Origin: Thermodesulfobacteriota bacterium
GTDB taxonomy: Bacteria > Desulfobacterota > Desulfobacteria > Desulfobacterales > JAUWMJ01
NCBI GenBank assembly: GCA_034189135.1
Contig: JAXHVO010000062.1
Location: 62,001 to 126,000 of the forward strand
Direction: 5' to 3'
Length of the DNA stretch: 64,000 bases
Made by a program: the position numbers and the translations under genes. Position 1 is the first letter of the stretch, and each line of letters starts with the position of its first letter. Shown piece by piece: positions 1 through 8,205 of this stretch. The notes below the pieces were generated by a model. That model worked only from the letters and a program-made list of their open reading frames with translations, made no database searches and was not told the origin of the DNA.

Positions 1-192
1 TAATGTACCTTTCCACCCAGTATCATCGCCTGCCATGATGGAGATAATAACGTTATCTTCCACACTGACTTCAAAAACAATCTCCTCTTCTCCAATCTTG
101 AATACGGCTTCTCCCCATCTTTCAGCGGGAAAGCCGATTGCTTCACAATCATAATCCGTACGAATTTCTCCGGTCATACGTATTTCACTCAT
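1..192 (-). CDS. hypothetical protein, 5' part only (cut by window edge)
   Basis: Leftward open frame running off the left edge; the first 64 residues are visible. It starts at ATG (complement of 190-192) preceded by a GGAGGA ribosome binding site, so the start is well supported. The visible part is acidic and beta-rich, beginning MSEIRMTGEIRTDYDCEAIG, with no signal peptide or membrane segment. I do not recognise the family. The 277 bases between it and the rightward MFS gene hold no further gene I can support and probably contain divergent promoters. Confidence 0.6.
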   Translation of the reverse strand, partial: MSEIRMTGEIRTDYDCEAIGFPAERWGEAVFKIGEEEIVFEVSVEDNVIISIMAGDDTGWKGTL

Positions 193-469
193 GGCGTTCC
201 TCCAATTATTGTTCAGTTTCCATGTCTTGTTGCGTAACGTTTTGCAAAAGCCTCAATCCATTATGCAATATGTATACTCTGTATCAGAGAAGAGATTGGA
301 TTTGCAACCATCTGTTTTTAAATAGCAACTTAATCCTTGACGCATTGCATTAAACCACATATGCTGCAAAATGTCTATGATGTTGAAATCACTTAATATC
401 ATTGCTATCTATGGACGGGCTTTTTGCAGAGGTCTCTAAATATTTCATAATTTTTTCCATTATAATATT

Positions 470-1894
470 GTGAAACATACTGCTATTACTAAAAAAAAGT
501 GGGTTATATTTTCACTTGTTGCTGTGGCGGTTTTTATGTCGACGCTTGATAGCAGCATTGTAAATATTGCTCTGCCTGCCATCATGAAAGATTTAAAGGT
601 TCCGCTTACAACCGTTGAATGGATACCCATGATTTATTTGTTAACTGTATCGTCACTGCTGCTTTCTTTCGGACGGCTAAGCGATATAAAGGGACGTAGA
701 TGGGTGTATTGCCGGGGTTTTTTTATTTTTTCCATTGCATCTTTATTATGTGGTGTATCACCGGATGCCAAATGGCTGATTGCTGCTCGAGCCTTGCAGG
801 GTATTGCTGCTGCAATGCTCATGGCTTGTTCCCCCGCGCTTGTCGTTGATGCCTTTCCGGCCTCTGAAAGGGGACGGGCACTGGGAATGGTGGGAACAGC
901 AGTTGCTGCAGGATTAACTGCCGGTCCGCTACTTGGCGGCCTGATTATTGAATTTTTTTCATGGCGGGCAATATTTTTTATTAATATTCCCATTGGTATC
1001 GTATCTGCGATTTTAGCTTTTCAAATTCTTAGAGGGACAAAAGGTGAAATTGTTAGAAGAGAACCTTTTGACTGGAAAGGCGCAGGATTGCTGGCGTTCG
1101 GATTTAGCCTGTTTATTTATGTAATATATAGGGCGTATGACTGGGGATTTGTTTCTGCACCAACAGTTTTACTTTTATTGGCTTCAATTATTTCTCTGGT
1201 GTGGTTTTTCAAGATTGAAAAAGAATCGAATTATCCTATATTTCAAACGTCTCTGTTAAGCATTCGTATCTTTATTTTGCCGGTTATCTCAGCGGCCGTA
1301 CTATTTATCAGTCTTTTTACTGTGGTCTTCCTGATGCCTTTTTATCTTGTTTATCCCTATGGGTTTTCTATTGATAAAGCAGGATATACCATGGTGATCC
1401 CTTTTGCATTTCTTTTTTTTATAAGTCCTTTGTCCGGTTACGTTTCAGACAGTATCGGATCACGCATACTTTGCACATTGGGGATGCTGCTGATGTCCAT
1501 CGCGATGTTTATGTTGTCTAATCTAACACCCTCACATGCATTTATTTCGGTTGCCTTGCCCCTTGCCTTGGTGGGTATCGGTACCGGAATTTTTATATCA
1601 CCAAACAATGCACTCATTATGAGTGCCACCGGTCAGGCTTACCGGGGGGTGGCATCCGGTAGTGTGGCCACATCGCGGAATATTGGTATGGTATTAGGAG
1701 TAGCGATGTCAGGGCTCATTTTTAACAGTATCTTTCATTCACTTAGCGGGGGACTTACCTTAAAGGTTTATAAACCGGAAATGGAAATGTTTTTTATGAC
1801 TGCCTTTAAATGGGCAATGCGTGCCGGAGGAATAGTTGCCGCAATGGGTGTGATTGTTGCCTTTTTACGCGGGCCTGGGACAGGGCATAACTAG
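470..1894 (+). CDS. MFS drug/efflux transporter, DHA2 (EmrB/QacA-like) family
   Basis: A 474-residue inner-membrane protein with many hydrophobic segments, fitting a 14-helix proton-driven exporter of toxic compounds. The first helix carries MSTLDSSIVNIALPAI, the typical DHA2 motif D1, and the loop after helix 2 has GRLSDIKGRR, the MFS motif A. The start is a GTG without a clear ribosome binding site, so the exact N terminus is uncertain. It stands 28-46 bases ahead of the sodium/calcium antiporter in the same direction, so the two may be co-transcribed. No regulator gene is adjacent. Substrate cannot be read from sequence. Confidence 0.85.
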   Translation: MKHTAITKKKWVIFSLVAVAVFMSTLDSSIVNIALPAIMKDLKVPLTTVEWIPMIYLLTVSSLLLSFGRLSDIKGRRWVYCRGFFIFSIASLLCGVSPDAKWLIAARALQGIAAAMLMACSPALVVDAFPASERGRALGMVGTAVAAGLTAGPLLGGLIIEFFSWRAIFFINIPIGIVSAILAFQILRGTKGEIVRREPFDWKGAGLLAFGFSLFIYVIYRAYDWGFVSAPTVLLLLASIISLVWFFKIEKESNYPIFQTSLLSIRIFILPVISAAVLFISLFTVVFLMPFYLVYPYGFSIDKAGYTMVIPFAFLFFISPLSGYVSDSIGSRILCTLGMLLMSIAMFMLSNLTPSHAFISVALPLALVGIGTGIFISPNNALIMSATGQAYRGVASGSVATSRNIGMVLGVAMSGLIFNSIFHSLSGGLTLKVYKPEMEMFFMTAFKWAMRAGGIVAAMGVIVAFLRGPGTGHN

Positions 1895-1939
1895 TATATG
1901 AGCTTTTCAAGTTGATTTTTCTTGAAGGATATATCGAAT

Positions 1940-2887
1940 ATGGTTTCTCATGTGATTTTTAACATCTTTATCTGTTTGTTGAGCATCGTTTTAATGTGGA
2001 GCGGTGCTAATTTTGTTGTAACCCATGCGTCGATTATCGCCCGGCGATTTAACATTTCGGAATTGGTTATCGGTCTGACAGTTGTGGCCATGGGGACTTC
2101 CGCTCCTGAACTTTTGGTAACCGCTACAGCTGCCTTTAAAGGTTACGCGGACATTGCAATGTCAAACATTGTAGGCTCCAACGTCTTTAATTTTGGGATT
2201 ATTCTGGGGCTGATGGCGGTTATTAAACCCCTGCCAACAAATAAAACCATAATCTTTAGAGACGGGTTGATTCTATTTGGCGTCATTGTTTTCATTTTTC
2301 TTCTTCTTGTTTGGATGGATCTTGCATTGAACCGTGCAGCCGGTGGCCTTCTTCTTTTAATACTTCTTTTGTATATCACCTTTCTTCTTTTTAAGAGGAA
2401 GTCTATACCACTGTACACGGAAGCGCCTAATGTGATAATAAACTCCGCTTTTAAAAATTATATTTTACTGTTGCTGGGATTTGTTTTTTTAGGCTTTGGC
2501 GGAAATTTCATGGTCGAGTCAGCCACCAGCCTGGCTAAGGCAGCAGGAGTGAGTTCCTGGGTGATCGGCATGACCATTGTTGCAGGTGGCACATCCTTTC
2601 CGGAGTTGGTCACCTGCCTGGCCGCTTCAATTAAAGGCAGAAATCATATGCTTCTTGGCAACCTTATCGGGAGCGATATGTTCAACTTTGCCGGAGTGTT
2701 GGGCATTACGTGCATCATGCGGCCCATTCACGTATCTCCTTTGGCTTTACCCAGTTTTTATGCGCTTATAGCCATGATGGCAACGGTTCTTATTTTCATG
2801 CGTACCCGATGGCAGATAGGCCGGGTGGAAGGATTTTGTCTTATCCTGTTTGGTTTTGCCAGATGGCTGATTGACTTCTGCGGTTAA
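1940..2887 (+). CDS. sodium/calcium antiporter, CaCA (YrbG-like) family
   Basis: An integral inner-membrane cation exchanger of about 315 residues with ten or so helices. Both alpha repeats are visible: GTSAPELLVT followed by GSNVFN in the first half, and GGTSFPELVT followed by GSDMFN in the second half; these form the ion-binding centre in this family. I chose the ATG at 1940 because GAAGGA lies ten bases upstream; an in-frame TTG at 1922 is possible. It follows the MFS exporter closely. Likely role is calcium or sodium homeostasis; the ion actually carried is not provable here. Confidence 0.88.
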   Translation: MVSHVIFNIFICLLSIVLMWSGANFVVTHASIIARRFNISELVIGLTVVAMGTSAPELLVTATAAFKGYADIAMSNIVGSNVFNFGIILGLMAVIKPLPTNKTIIFRDGLILFGVIVFIFLLLVWMDLALNRAAGGLLLLILLLYITFLLFKRKSIPLYTEAPNVIINSAFKNYILLLLGFVFLGFGGNFMVESATSLAKAAGVSSWVIGMTIVAGGTSFPELVTCLAASIKGRNHMLLGNLIGSDMFNFAGVLGITCIMRPIHVSPLALPSFYALIAMMATVLIFMRTRWQIGRVEGFCLILFGFARWLIDFCG

Positions 2888-3000
2888 AATTTTCGCTTTC
2901 CTCGATTAAGGTCAGGGACCTTCAACTTTAACTCAAACGGATAAGTGCAGACGTGGAAAATTATCATTTTTGGTTCTTCTCCAAATTAGTTGGAGAAGAG

Positions 3001-3437
3001 GGTTCCAGGATTCCAGGGGTCAAGGATTCAAGTGTTTGTTTTCTAAAGATTTTATCAGCGCTTTTAACATTCTTTCGATCTCTGCTATGTCTTTTTTTGC
3101 TGTATCCAATTCACCTTTATCAATGAAGCCTATATCTACTGTTAATCATATCTGGGTTTCCAGCTCACCAGCCGAACCATAAGAAATGTAAAGCAAACCA
3201 ATGTAATCAAGGGTTGTCTTTCTTCCATATCCTTCTGCAATATTAGAAGGAATAGATACATCGGATCTTCTTATCTGTGAAGTTAGACCATATCTTTCTT
3301 CATTGGGGAATTTTGCTGTTATTTGATATATCTTCAAACAAAGTTCCTATGACTTTTACCAGACATTCAATTCTTTGTAACGCTTTAGCATTTCACTCGA
3401 ACCCTGGAAGCCTTGGCCCCTTGAACCCTCTGGAACC
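3001..3437. repeat. inverted repeat framing the four-helix-bundle pseudogene (IVS-like element)
   Basis: The segment 3001-3034 (starting GGTTCCAGGATTCCAGG) reappears as an imperfect reverse complement at 3394-3437, so the enclosed gene sits at the tip of a long potential stem. Intervening sequences in bacterial 23S rRNA have this layout: paired ends around an S23/four-helix-bundle ORF. Here the element is intergenic, not in rRNA. The left arm overlaps the 3' end of the pseudogene. Confidence 0.6.
3020..3391 (-). pseudogene. four helix bundle protein (23S rRNA intervening-sequence protein, S23 family), decayed
   Basis: One continuous leftward frame of 124 codons, starting MLKRYKELNVW, encodes a recognisable S23-family protein (middle part: GLTSQIRRSDVSIPSNIAEG, then GRKTTLDYIGLLYISYGSAG). 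The frame is broken by three nonsense codons, TAA after NVW, TAG three codons later and TGA after GELETQI, with coding-like sequence on both sides of each. Because all three stop types occur, the TGA is not a selenocysteine codon; the gene is a point-mutated pseudogene. The family is a small all-alpha protein of unclear function, often spread by mobile intervening sequences. It is framed by inverted repeats. Confidence 0.75.
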
Positions 3438-3530
3438 ACACCGGTTCACTTGAAGATTATTCACATGCTTTGACTGAATTAACTACAACTAATCGGGAGA
3501 TGCTCCCCATTTTTCAACGGTCCGATTAAT

Positions 3531-3893
3531 TTAGCCCTTATCTTTATCTTCCGATTTATCCAATTCTCCAAGAACTTTAAACACAAACCGTGCGGGCCAT
3601 TCTGTCATAGCGCCACCCAAGGCGATTGCCACAGCGGTGGCTTCCTGAATCTCTTCTCTTGTTGCCCCCAGATCAGCAGCACTGCTGACGTGATATTCAA
3701 TTCAGCCGTAACAGCTGTTATGAATGCTTATCCCCAGTGCGATTAATTCTTTGTATTTTTGCTTAAGTGCACCACCTTGTAAAGCATTTGATTCAAGCTT
3801 TCCTATTTCGGTGAACGTTTTAATACCGATTTGACTCATCTGCCAGTTATACTTCTTCCTGGTCCTATTGATTTCATCGATGCTGGGAAACAT
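3531..3893 (-). CDS. AhpD-like (carboxymuconolactone decarboxylase family) selenoprotein, CxxU motif
   Basis: A 120-residue protein if the in-frame TGA at 3702-3704 is read as selenocysteine. The ATG at 3891-3893 follows a strong AAGGAG. The N-terminal half (KQKYKELIALGISIHNS) and C-terminal half (IEYHVSSAADLGATREEIQE) together match the AhpD/CMD fold without a gap or frame change. The redox motif reads C61-Y-G-U64-I-E-Y-H68, where the family has C-x-x-C-x-x-x-H, so the UGA replaces exactly the second cysteine, the peroxidatic one in AhpD, four residues before the histidine. A short hairpin with GU in its loop lies 19 bases after the UGA. tRNA-Sec and selB are in this window. Expected role: thiol/selenol peroxidase or disulfide reductase. 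A cysteine-to-stop mutation is the alternative, but no other lesion is present. Confidence 0.85.
3668..3704 (-). promoter_or_regulatory. putative bacterial SECIS element of the AhpD-like selenoprotein
   Basis: Reading leftward from the UGA (3702-3704), 19 bases are followed by a 6-bp perfect stem TCAGCA/TGCTGA (3683-3688 and 3673-3678) closing a GTGC tetraloop (3679-3682). Bacterial SECIS hairpins sit just downstream of the UGA inside the coding frame and usually show a GU in a small apical loop, as here. The assignment rests on position and shape only; the lower stem is weak. Confidence 0.55.
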
Positions 3894-3932
3894 GTTCTTC
3901 TCCTTTGAAAAAATAAGTTTGGGTTTTGAATA

Positions 3933-4175
3933 TTACCGAGGCCTTTTCCTGAACATTTTCGGTAGAACCGTTACATCTTTATTGGTGTTACCGTGATGTT
4001 CAATAACTTTCATCGGATCCCAAGGGGGTGAGAGCTTATCAAGTGCAACTGGTCGGGCACGCCATTTAAAAACATCTTCAACCGGTGCATTAATGAGCGA
4101 TTGTTTGCTATAGCTGGTTTTCTCATTTAAAACGGAATATATTTTTGTAGAAACAGTATAGTCGTTTTTACTATT
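3933..4175 (-). pseudogene. SRPBCC-type N-terminal fragment (like the cyclase/dehydrase domain of TIGR01777-type epimerases)
   Basis: A leftward frame of about 80 codons ending at TAA (3933-3935) contains YSKQSLINAPVEDVFKWRAR and LDKLSPPWDP, which resembles the start of the SRPBCC ligand-binding domain that precedes the sugar-epimerase domain in TIGR01777-type fusion proteins. There is no ATG or GTG start in this frame before it meets the methyltransferase 3' end, and the expected long C-terminal part is missing; the last residues (VTVLPKMFRKRPR) look unrelated. I read it as a gene remnant. Function of the ancestor is not inferable beyond hydrophobic ligand binding. Confidence 0.45.
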
Positions 4176-4182
4176 GATCGTT

Positions 4183-5058
4183 TTATTTTTCGCCTAATAT
4201 TAAAAACACTTTTCGTTTAAAAAAAAGATCTCCACCTTTTATGATAAAATATTTAGAAAGATCGGGATCGTTTAAACCTTTTTCTAACAAGTGGCTAATC
4301 TTTTTTTTGTTTTCTGACGATTGCTGGGCATGCCCGAGATATTCTTGAAGATGCAGCTCAATCTCAATCTCAAAGGTATTCTTAATTTTTATATTTCTTT
4401 GGTCATACAAGCTTTTAATGTATTCTTTTGGTAGTGTGATATGATGACTCACATCCACTGCTTTTTCGAATTCTTCAAAAAATCGATCGATCTTTTCATC
4501 TGAATGGGCGACAATATCTTGTATGCTGATACGCCCACCATTTTGGCAACACCGAGTCATTTCATCAAAAATTTTATCATATTCCTTAAAGTGATGAAAT
4601 GCGGATCGACAGATAACGATTGAGAACGATTTGTTTTTAAATGGAACTTGCTCAACTGGGTGGCATAAAAAGCTTATGTTATTGATATTTTTTTTATTAG
4701 CTTGTTTTTGTGCTATTGCTATCATTCCTGTTGAGATATCCACACCGTGAACATATTTAACTTTTGGTGCTGCAAAAATAGCATATTCACCTGTACCACA
4801 GGCAAAATCCAATAAAGTATCCTGAGAAGATATTTCGCAAAAATCGAAATAAGCTTTCTGATATTCAACATTTTTGGTGACTGACCAGTTGCTGAAATTC
4901 GTTGCCTGTTGGTCAAATTGTCTTTTTACAATTTCATGTATTTTCGACATTTCTAACAACCACTTTTTTTCACGTAGAAGTCCGGGGGTATGGTTAGACG
5001 CGTGGAAAACATTCTCATATTTTATGCACCCATAGTAATTCTCAAAAATATGTTTCAT
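4183..5058 (-). CDS. class I SAM-dependent methyltransferase
   Basis: Up to 291 residues; the conserved part starts at MSKIHEIVKRQFDQQA (residue 37, ATG at 4948-4950), which may be the true start since the first 36 residues have no family likeness. Motif I is LLDFACGTGEYAIFA, with an acidic end of strand 2 in VHGVDIS, and the post-I region ICRSAFHHF is like UbiE/COQ5-type methyltransferases. Cytoplasmic; substrate unknown. The gene and its surroundings are AT-rich compared with the catabolic cluster. Its 3' end touches the SRPBCC remnant, so the locus has probably been rearranged. No partner gene indicates a pathway. Confidence 0.75.
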   Translation of the reverse strand: MKHIFENYYGCIKYENVFHASNHTPGLLREKKWLLEMSKIHEIVKRQFDQQATNFSNWSVTKNVEYQKAYFDFCEISSQDTLLDFACGTGEYAIFAAPKVKYVHGVDISTGMIAIAQKQANKKNINNISFLCHPVEQVPFKNKSFSIVICRSAFHHFKEYDKIFDEMTRCCQNGGRISIQDIVAHSDEKIDRFFEEFEKAVDVSHHITLPKEYIKSLYDQRNIKIKNTFEIEIELHLQEYLGHAQQSSENKKKISHLLEKGLNDPDLSKYFIIKGGDLFFKRKVFLILGEK

Positions 5059-5256
5059 TTTGAATGAGAAAACTGTTTGAGTGTATTAGAAATCGTTAAC
5101 AAAGAACTATAATTGAATATGGTCAATTTACCACAATGGTTCTAATGCCAACATAAATTTTAATCCAGTCCGTTTGTGCTTTCTCTACCATCTGCTATCT
5201 GAGGCTGGCAAGTACGAGTTAGTTTTTCATCGCTTAAAATGGAATATACTCAATAG

Positions 5257-5362
5257 AAACAAACATTCGTTTTTCAATCTTTGTTCGGTTCGAACAGGGA
5301 ATCGCCTGACAAACCTTAGGTTTCATGAATCGTTGGGACCGGTCGGACATGAAAATTTTTAA
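5257..5362 (+). repeat. dispersed repeat, core-less copy of the 46.7 kb element
   Basis: The stretch CGTTTTTCAATCTT, the block GGGAATCGCCT and the block ACCTTAGGTTTCATG also occur in the same order at 46.69-47.00 kb. There the two halves are separated by inverted arms and a core of roughly 200 bp; here they are almost adjacent. This looks like an empty or collapsed version of the same element. Confidence 0.6.
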
Positions 5363-5425
5363 GAAACGGTATAATGTCTTTAAAGCTGCAGTTACATGAC
5401 AGCGGCAAGTTAATTGCTGCATAAT

Positions 5426-5453
5426 CGGCAGGGGTTGCCGTTTAATTTTTTTG
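5426..5453 (+). terminator. possible rho-independent terminator
   Basis: CGGCA and TGCCG (5426-5430, 5436-5440) form a short GC-rich stem followed by a T-rich run on the plus strand. No rightward gene ends just before it, so a role for the repeat upstream or for antisense transcription is possible; the stem is only 5 bp. Confidence 0.3.
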
Positions 5454-5456
5454 ATA

Positions 5457-5993
5457 TTATGGTGTGTTGGCAGAGAAATACTCTTCAGGAGAACGTTCAA
5501 GCAGGTCTATTTTTTCCTGATATTCTTTTATCTTGGACTTTTTCATTGCCAGAGAGAAATAATTGCTAATAGGCCGCCCTTTAACACTCCTGAAGCCAGT
5601 AGGCATCTGCTCAATCCGTTTGATTTCATTCTGAAGACGCTCTTTTTCTTTTTGTATTTTCTTATTTAATTTGTCTTGAGCCGTCTTCTTTTTTTCTTCT
5701 TCAATTTTTTTGTCTCTTTCTTCCCTTTCAATTTTTGCTGCTCTGTTTTCGGTTTCCAGTTCATCTATTATTCGTTCGAGTTCACTCTCGTTTTGTCCTG
5801 ATTTCTTATCGTCGTCCCGGGTGTGAGGAATTTCTTTGATGATTTGGACATCTTTTGCATCATTGCTTGGTTCGGTATTACTGTATCGCCTGACACCGTT
5901 TTCGTCTGTCCAGGAGTAAATTCTGTCAGCATGGAGATCGGGGATAAAGAACAGAACGATTCCGCATAATCCAAGTATCGGCAAATACCTCAT
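5457..5993 (-). CDS. DUF4124 domain-containing periplasmic protein with coiled coil
   Basis: A 178-residue protein with a signal peptide (residues 1-22, cleavage likely after HADR-type Ala), then the DUF4124 signature DRIYSWTDENGVRRYSNTEP. Residues about 70-145 are almost purely charged (EREERDKKIEEEKKK) and predict a long coiled coil. DUF4124 proteins are exported and common in Proteobacteria, but their function is not established. It is 32 bases downstream of the ADP-ribosylglycohydrolase gene in the same direction, so the two probably share a transcript. Confidence 0.8.
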   Translation of the reverse strand: MRYLPILGLCGIVLFFIPDLHADRIYSWTDENGVRRYSNTEPSNDAKDVQIIKEIPHTRDDDKKSGQNESELERIIDELETENRAAKIEREERDKKIEEEKKKTAQDKLNKKIQKEKERLQNEIKRIEQMPTGFRSVKGRPISNYFSLAMKKSKIKEYQEKIDLLERSPEEYFSANTP

Positions 5994-6025
5994 GCTTACC
6001 TCCTATCAAATTGAAAATCAGGGAG

Positions 6026-6937
6026 TTATCGATCATCGATCATATCAAGCAGTCGAATAATTTTATCTGCTTTATTTAACTCACCTATCCATGTTGCCGA
6101 AATGGCGTCATACCCCAAATGTGCGCCGAGAATCATACCAGCCAACATCCCCCTTGATGCGGAGTCACCGCCGGCCATAACATTTTCTATTAGAGAGGCA
6201 TTTAGATCATTTTCATATTTGGCAATCAAATGAATCGTCGAAGGAAGTGCCATATCGATTTCACACGCCTGGCCGAAGCTATCGATGGCGGATACGGTGT
6301 CCACACCGGTACTTTTTAGCCCTTCATCCACCCATTTAGCCAGGGTGTCTTCCTTCAAATCTTCCCTGCGCACACGTTCCAGGGCTTCTGTGGGTGTACT
6401 ACCCCTCAGTACATCCCAGATAACCCTGGCAAAAAATTCCGCACTTTCGACAACCAGCGGATTACGATGGCTCATCAATGTTTGTGACCTGGATGCAGTG
6501 ATCATGGTGTCCAGGTCTTCAGTGTACGTATATACAATCGGGGCGATACGGGCAGCACCGGCAAGGTCGGTGGAATCGGAGCCAGAGGAATCGGGACCAC
6601 TGCCTGCAGCAAAATTTTCGAGGGTTTCTTTGGTCGCTTTGTCGAAATACCCGTCGTAGCTTTTAAAAAGGCTTTTCCAGCTATGGGAAAAACGGGCAAG
6701 ATCAAATCCCGAACACTCTGCAATGGATTCCAGCAGTACCAGTGTCTGATCTCCGTAATGGGTGAAATCCCCCTCGTTTTTTATTCCGTGATACGATTTG
6801 CCAAGGGGTTTTTCCAGATGTTCAACCCTGCCGAATTTTCTTTCAATCACATGGGTATTATATACCCAGTGAGCACCGAGCGCCAGTGAGTCTGCTACAA
6901 AAGATGCCATAACCATGCCTTTTGCTTTTAGTTTCAT
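6026..6937 (-). CDS. ADP-ribosylglycohydrolase family protein
   Basis: A 303-residue cytoplasmic protein of the DraG/ARH fold. The N-terminal helix MVMASFVADSLALGAHWVYN and the C-terminal metal-site segment MAGGDSASRGMLAGMILGAH are typical of the family, which removes ADP-ribose from proteins or related conjugates with two Mg ions. The N-terminal metal-site acidic cluster is less obvious (DFTHYGDQTLVLLE). No DraT-like transferase or nitrogenase gene is nearby, so a link to nitrogenase control is not supported. It heads a two-gene unit with the DUF4124 gene. Confidence 0.8.
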   Translation of the reverse strand: MKLKAKGMVMASFVADSLALGAHWVYNTHVIERKFGRVEHLEKPLGKSYHGIKNEGDFTHYGDQTLVLLESIAECSGFDLARFSHSWKSLFKSYDGYFDKATKETLENFAAGSGPDSSGSDSTDLAGAARIAPIVYTYTEDLDTMITASRSQTLMSHRNPLVVESAEFFARVIWDVLRGSTPTEALERVRREDLKEDTLAKWVDEGLKSTGVDTVSAIDSFGQACEIDMALPSTIHLIAKYENDLNASLIENVMAGGDSASRGMLAGMILGAHLGYDAISATWIGELNKADKIIRLLDMIDDR

Positions 6938-7040
6938 CTTTTATTCCTTTCGCTCTATAAGCTTTTTCCTCTACGATCTCTTACTTGCAGGTAACCCTGA
7001 AGAATCTGATCCTTGAGTTGGATACCACTTCAAATGTACC

Positions 7041-7395
7041 ATTTAAACGAGGGGTCGGGGAGTTTTTCAATCTCTAATCAGCTTGTCCGGAGAAGTGCCC
7101 ATTTGCCCGTATCCCCCTTAACAAATAATTCCGGCACTCTTTACACGCCCCTATCTTCTCAGTGAAATCCATACAGGCAGAAACGATCAACGCTGCCGTG
7201 GAGTTCTGTTCCTTGGGGCTGGTTCAAATCGAATCTCAGCGAGATAGCTGCCGTACGCCAGTTTCTCAAAATGATTGTTAAGGTGGATACGGGCAAATGG
7301 GCACTTCTCCGGACGAACCGCTACCAATCATTAAAGCTCAAACCGTTTACCAAAAAGGCCATTGATAAGAAACTCCCCGATGCCTTCATTTAAAC
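7041..7395. repeat. outer inverted repeat of a nested element
   Basis: TTTAAACGAGGGGTCGGGG and what follows (7043-7069) is matched in reverse complement by 7363-7395. The inner palindromic element (7085-7314) lies inside, so a younger element appears to have entered an older one. A fragment of the same outer arm (GTCGGGGAGTTTTTCAAT) recurs at about 17391-17408. Confidence 0.55.
7085..7314. mobile_element. palindromic MITE-like element, core shared with 46.8 kb
   Basis: Forty-base near-perfect inverted arms (7085-7124 and 7275-7314, beginning GTCCGGAGAAGTGCCCATTT) enclose a core, 7141-7257, that aligns along its whole length with the reverse complement of 46783-46900 (about four of five bases identical by eye). 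The arms of the two elements are unrelated. It carries no transposase. No clear target-site duplication is visible. Confidence 0.65.
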
Positions 7396-7448
7396 ATAAA
7401 CGGCTGAACAGCAGCAATGATCCGCTACCTCCGATTTTGCTAAAATCA

Positions 7449-7952
7449 TCATTGTATGGTTTTAAATTTATCTTTCGGCGCCCCGCAGATCGGACATTCG
7501 TCCGGGATCTTTTTATCGGTGACATAGCCGCACACCTGGCATACATGATAGGCATTTGCGGTATCCTTGATCACATGATAGATGGCGCGTTCATATAGCT
7601 TCGCATGAAAGGATTCTGCATCTCGGGCATGGCTGAAAGCCAAAGCGGCCGCTTTTTCCCCTTCATCTTCGGCATCTTTCAAAAATTTCGGATATTCATT
7701 TTCACTGACGGATTTTTCCCGTTGAAAAGACATTTCCAGGTTGGTGTCCGTATCTTTAACGATCATGTCTTTCACCAGGTATAACTGGCGAGTGGCATGC
7801 ACCCGTTCCGCTTCTGCGATGGCCCGAAACAACAGTGCGATTTGCGGTACTTCTTCCTCGTCCGCCTTTTCCGCATAGGCCAACAGCCTGAAATACGCTT
7901 TTGCCTCACCGATAAATGATGTATAAATATTTTTTTTCGTTTTATCTTTCAT
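7449..7952 (-). CDS. rubrerythrin
   Basis: A 167-residue cytoplasmic peroxide-scavenging enzyme. A four-helix diiron domain shows the ligand motifs EAKAYFR, EAERVHA and later AESFHAKLYE; the C terminus carries a rubredoxin-like iron site, CQVCGY...CPICGAPKDKF. The enzyme reduces hydrogen peroxide with electrons from rubredoxin or NADH-linked partners and is common in anaerobes. A promoter-like repeat (copy 1, 8005-8046) faces it 53 bases upstream. The gene stands alone, between the nested repeat and the divergent P-type ATPase. Confidence 0.93.
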   Translation of the reverse strand: MKDKTKKNIYTSFIGEAKAYFRLLAYAEKADEEEVPQIALLFRAIAEAERVHATRQLYLVKDMIVKDTDTNLEMSFQREKSVSENEYPKFLKDAEDEGEKAAALAFSHARDAESFHAKLYERAIYHVIKDTANAYHVCQVCGYVTDKKIPDECPICGAPKDKFKTIQ

Positions 7953-8004
7953 AATACTGTACCTTTCTTACAAATACGCAGAGATGGTCCCATGACTCTG
8001 GAAG

Positions 8005-8046
8005 ATTATGGCAGAAATCGGAAAAAACGTAAAGAATATATTCAAG
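8005..8046 (-). promoter_or_regulatory. promoter-like repeat A, copy 1 (faces rubrerythrin)
   Basis: On the minus strand TTTACG (8028-8033) and CATAAT (8005-8010) are separated by 17 bases, as in a sigma-70 promoter, and the rubrerythrin start is about 50 bases further on. The spacer (TTTTTTCCGATTTCTGC) and the upstream TTGAATATATTC are nearly identical in the other copies at 17.45, 22.38 and 26.54 kb. Confidence 0.55.
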
Positions 8047-8205
8047 CGGATGATGATTAGTTGGTATGGGTGTCCCCACAGCAACCGGTGATGTCTCGGT
8101 AACCCCCCAGGTTGTTATACAAAATCGTTTTTGCTTGACTTTAAAAACCCTATATTGTTCCATAAACCAAAGCCGTCCAACAGATCATTTTAAAGGGAGA
8201 ACTGA

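Larger units (their letters stand above)
5059..5456. other. gene-free stretch between methyltransferase and DUF4124 gene
   Basis: About 400 AT-rich bases. It holds the dispersed repeat copy at 5257-5362 and the hairpin at 5426-5453, listed separately. I see no convincing coding frame in it. Confidence 0.5.

Noticed and set aside
138-353. 71-codon frame on the plus strand near the left edge
   Set aside because: Overlaps the start of the leftward gene, no ribosome binding site, composition not protein-like.
3146-3148. In-frame TGA in the four-helix-bundle gene as a second selenocysteine
   Set aside because: The same frame also has TAA and TAG, the position is not a redox site, and no SECIS-like hairpin or cysteine homology is evident.
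7992-8060. Short ORF MTLEDYGRNRKKRKEYIQ in repeat A as a conserved small protein
   Set aside because: The four copies do not keep a common frame end or start, and differences include changes that would alter residues, whereas promoter spacing on the other strand is kept.
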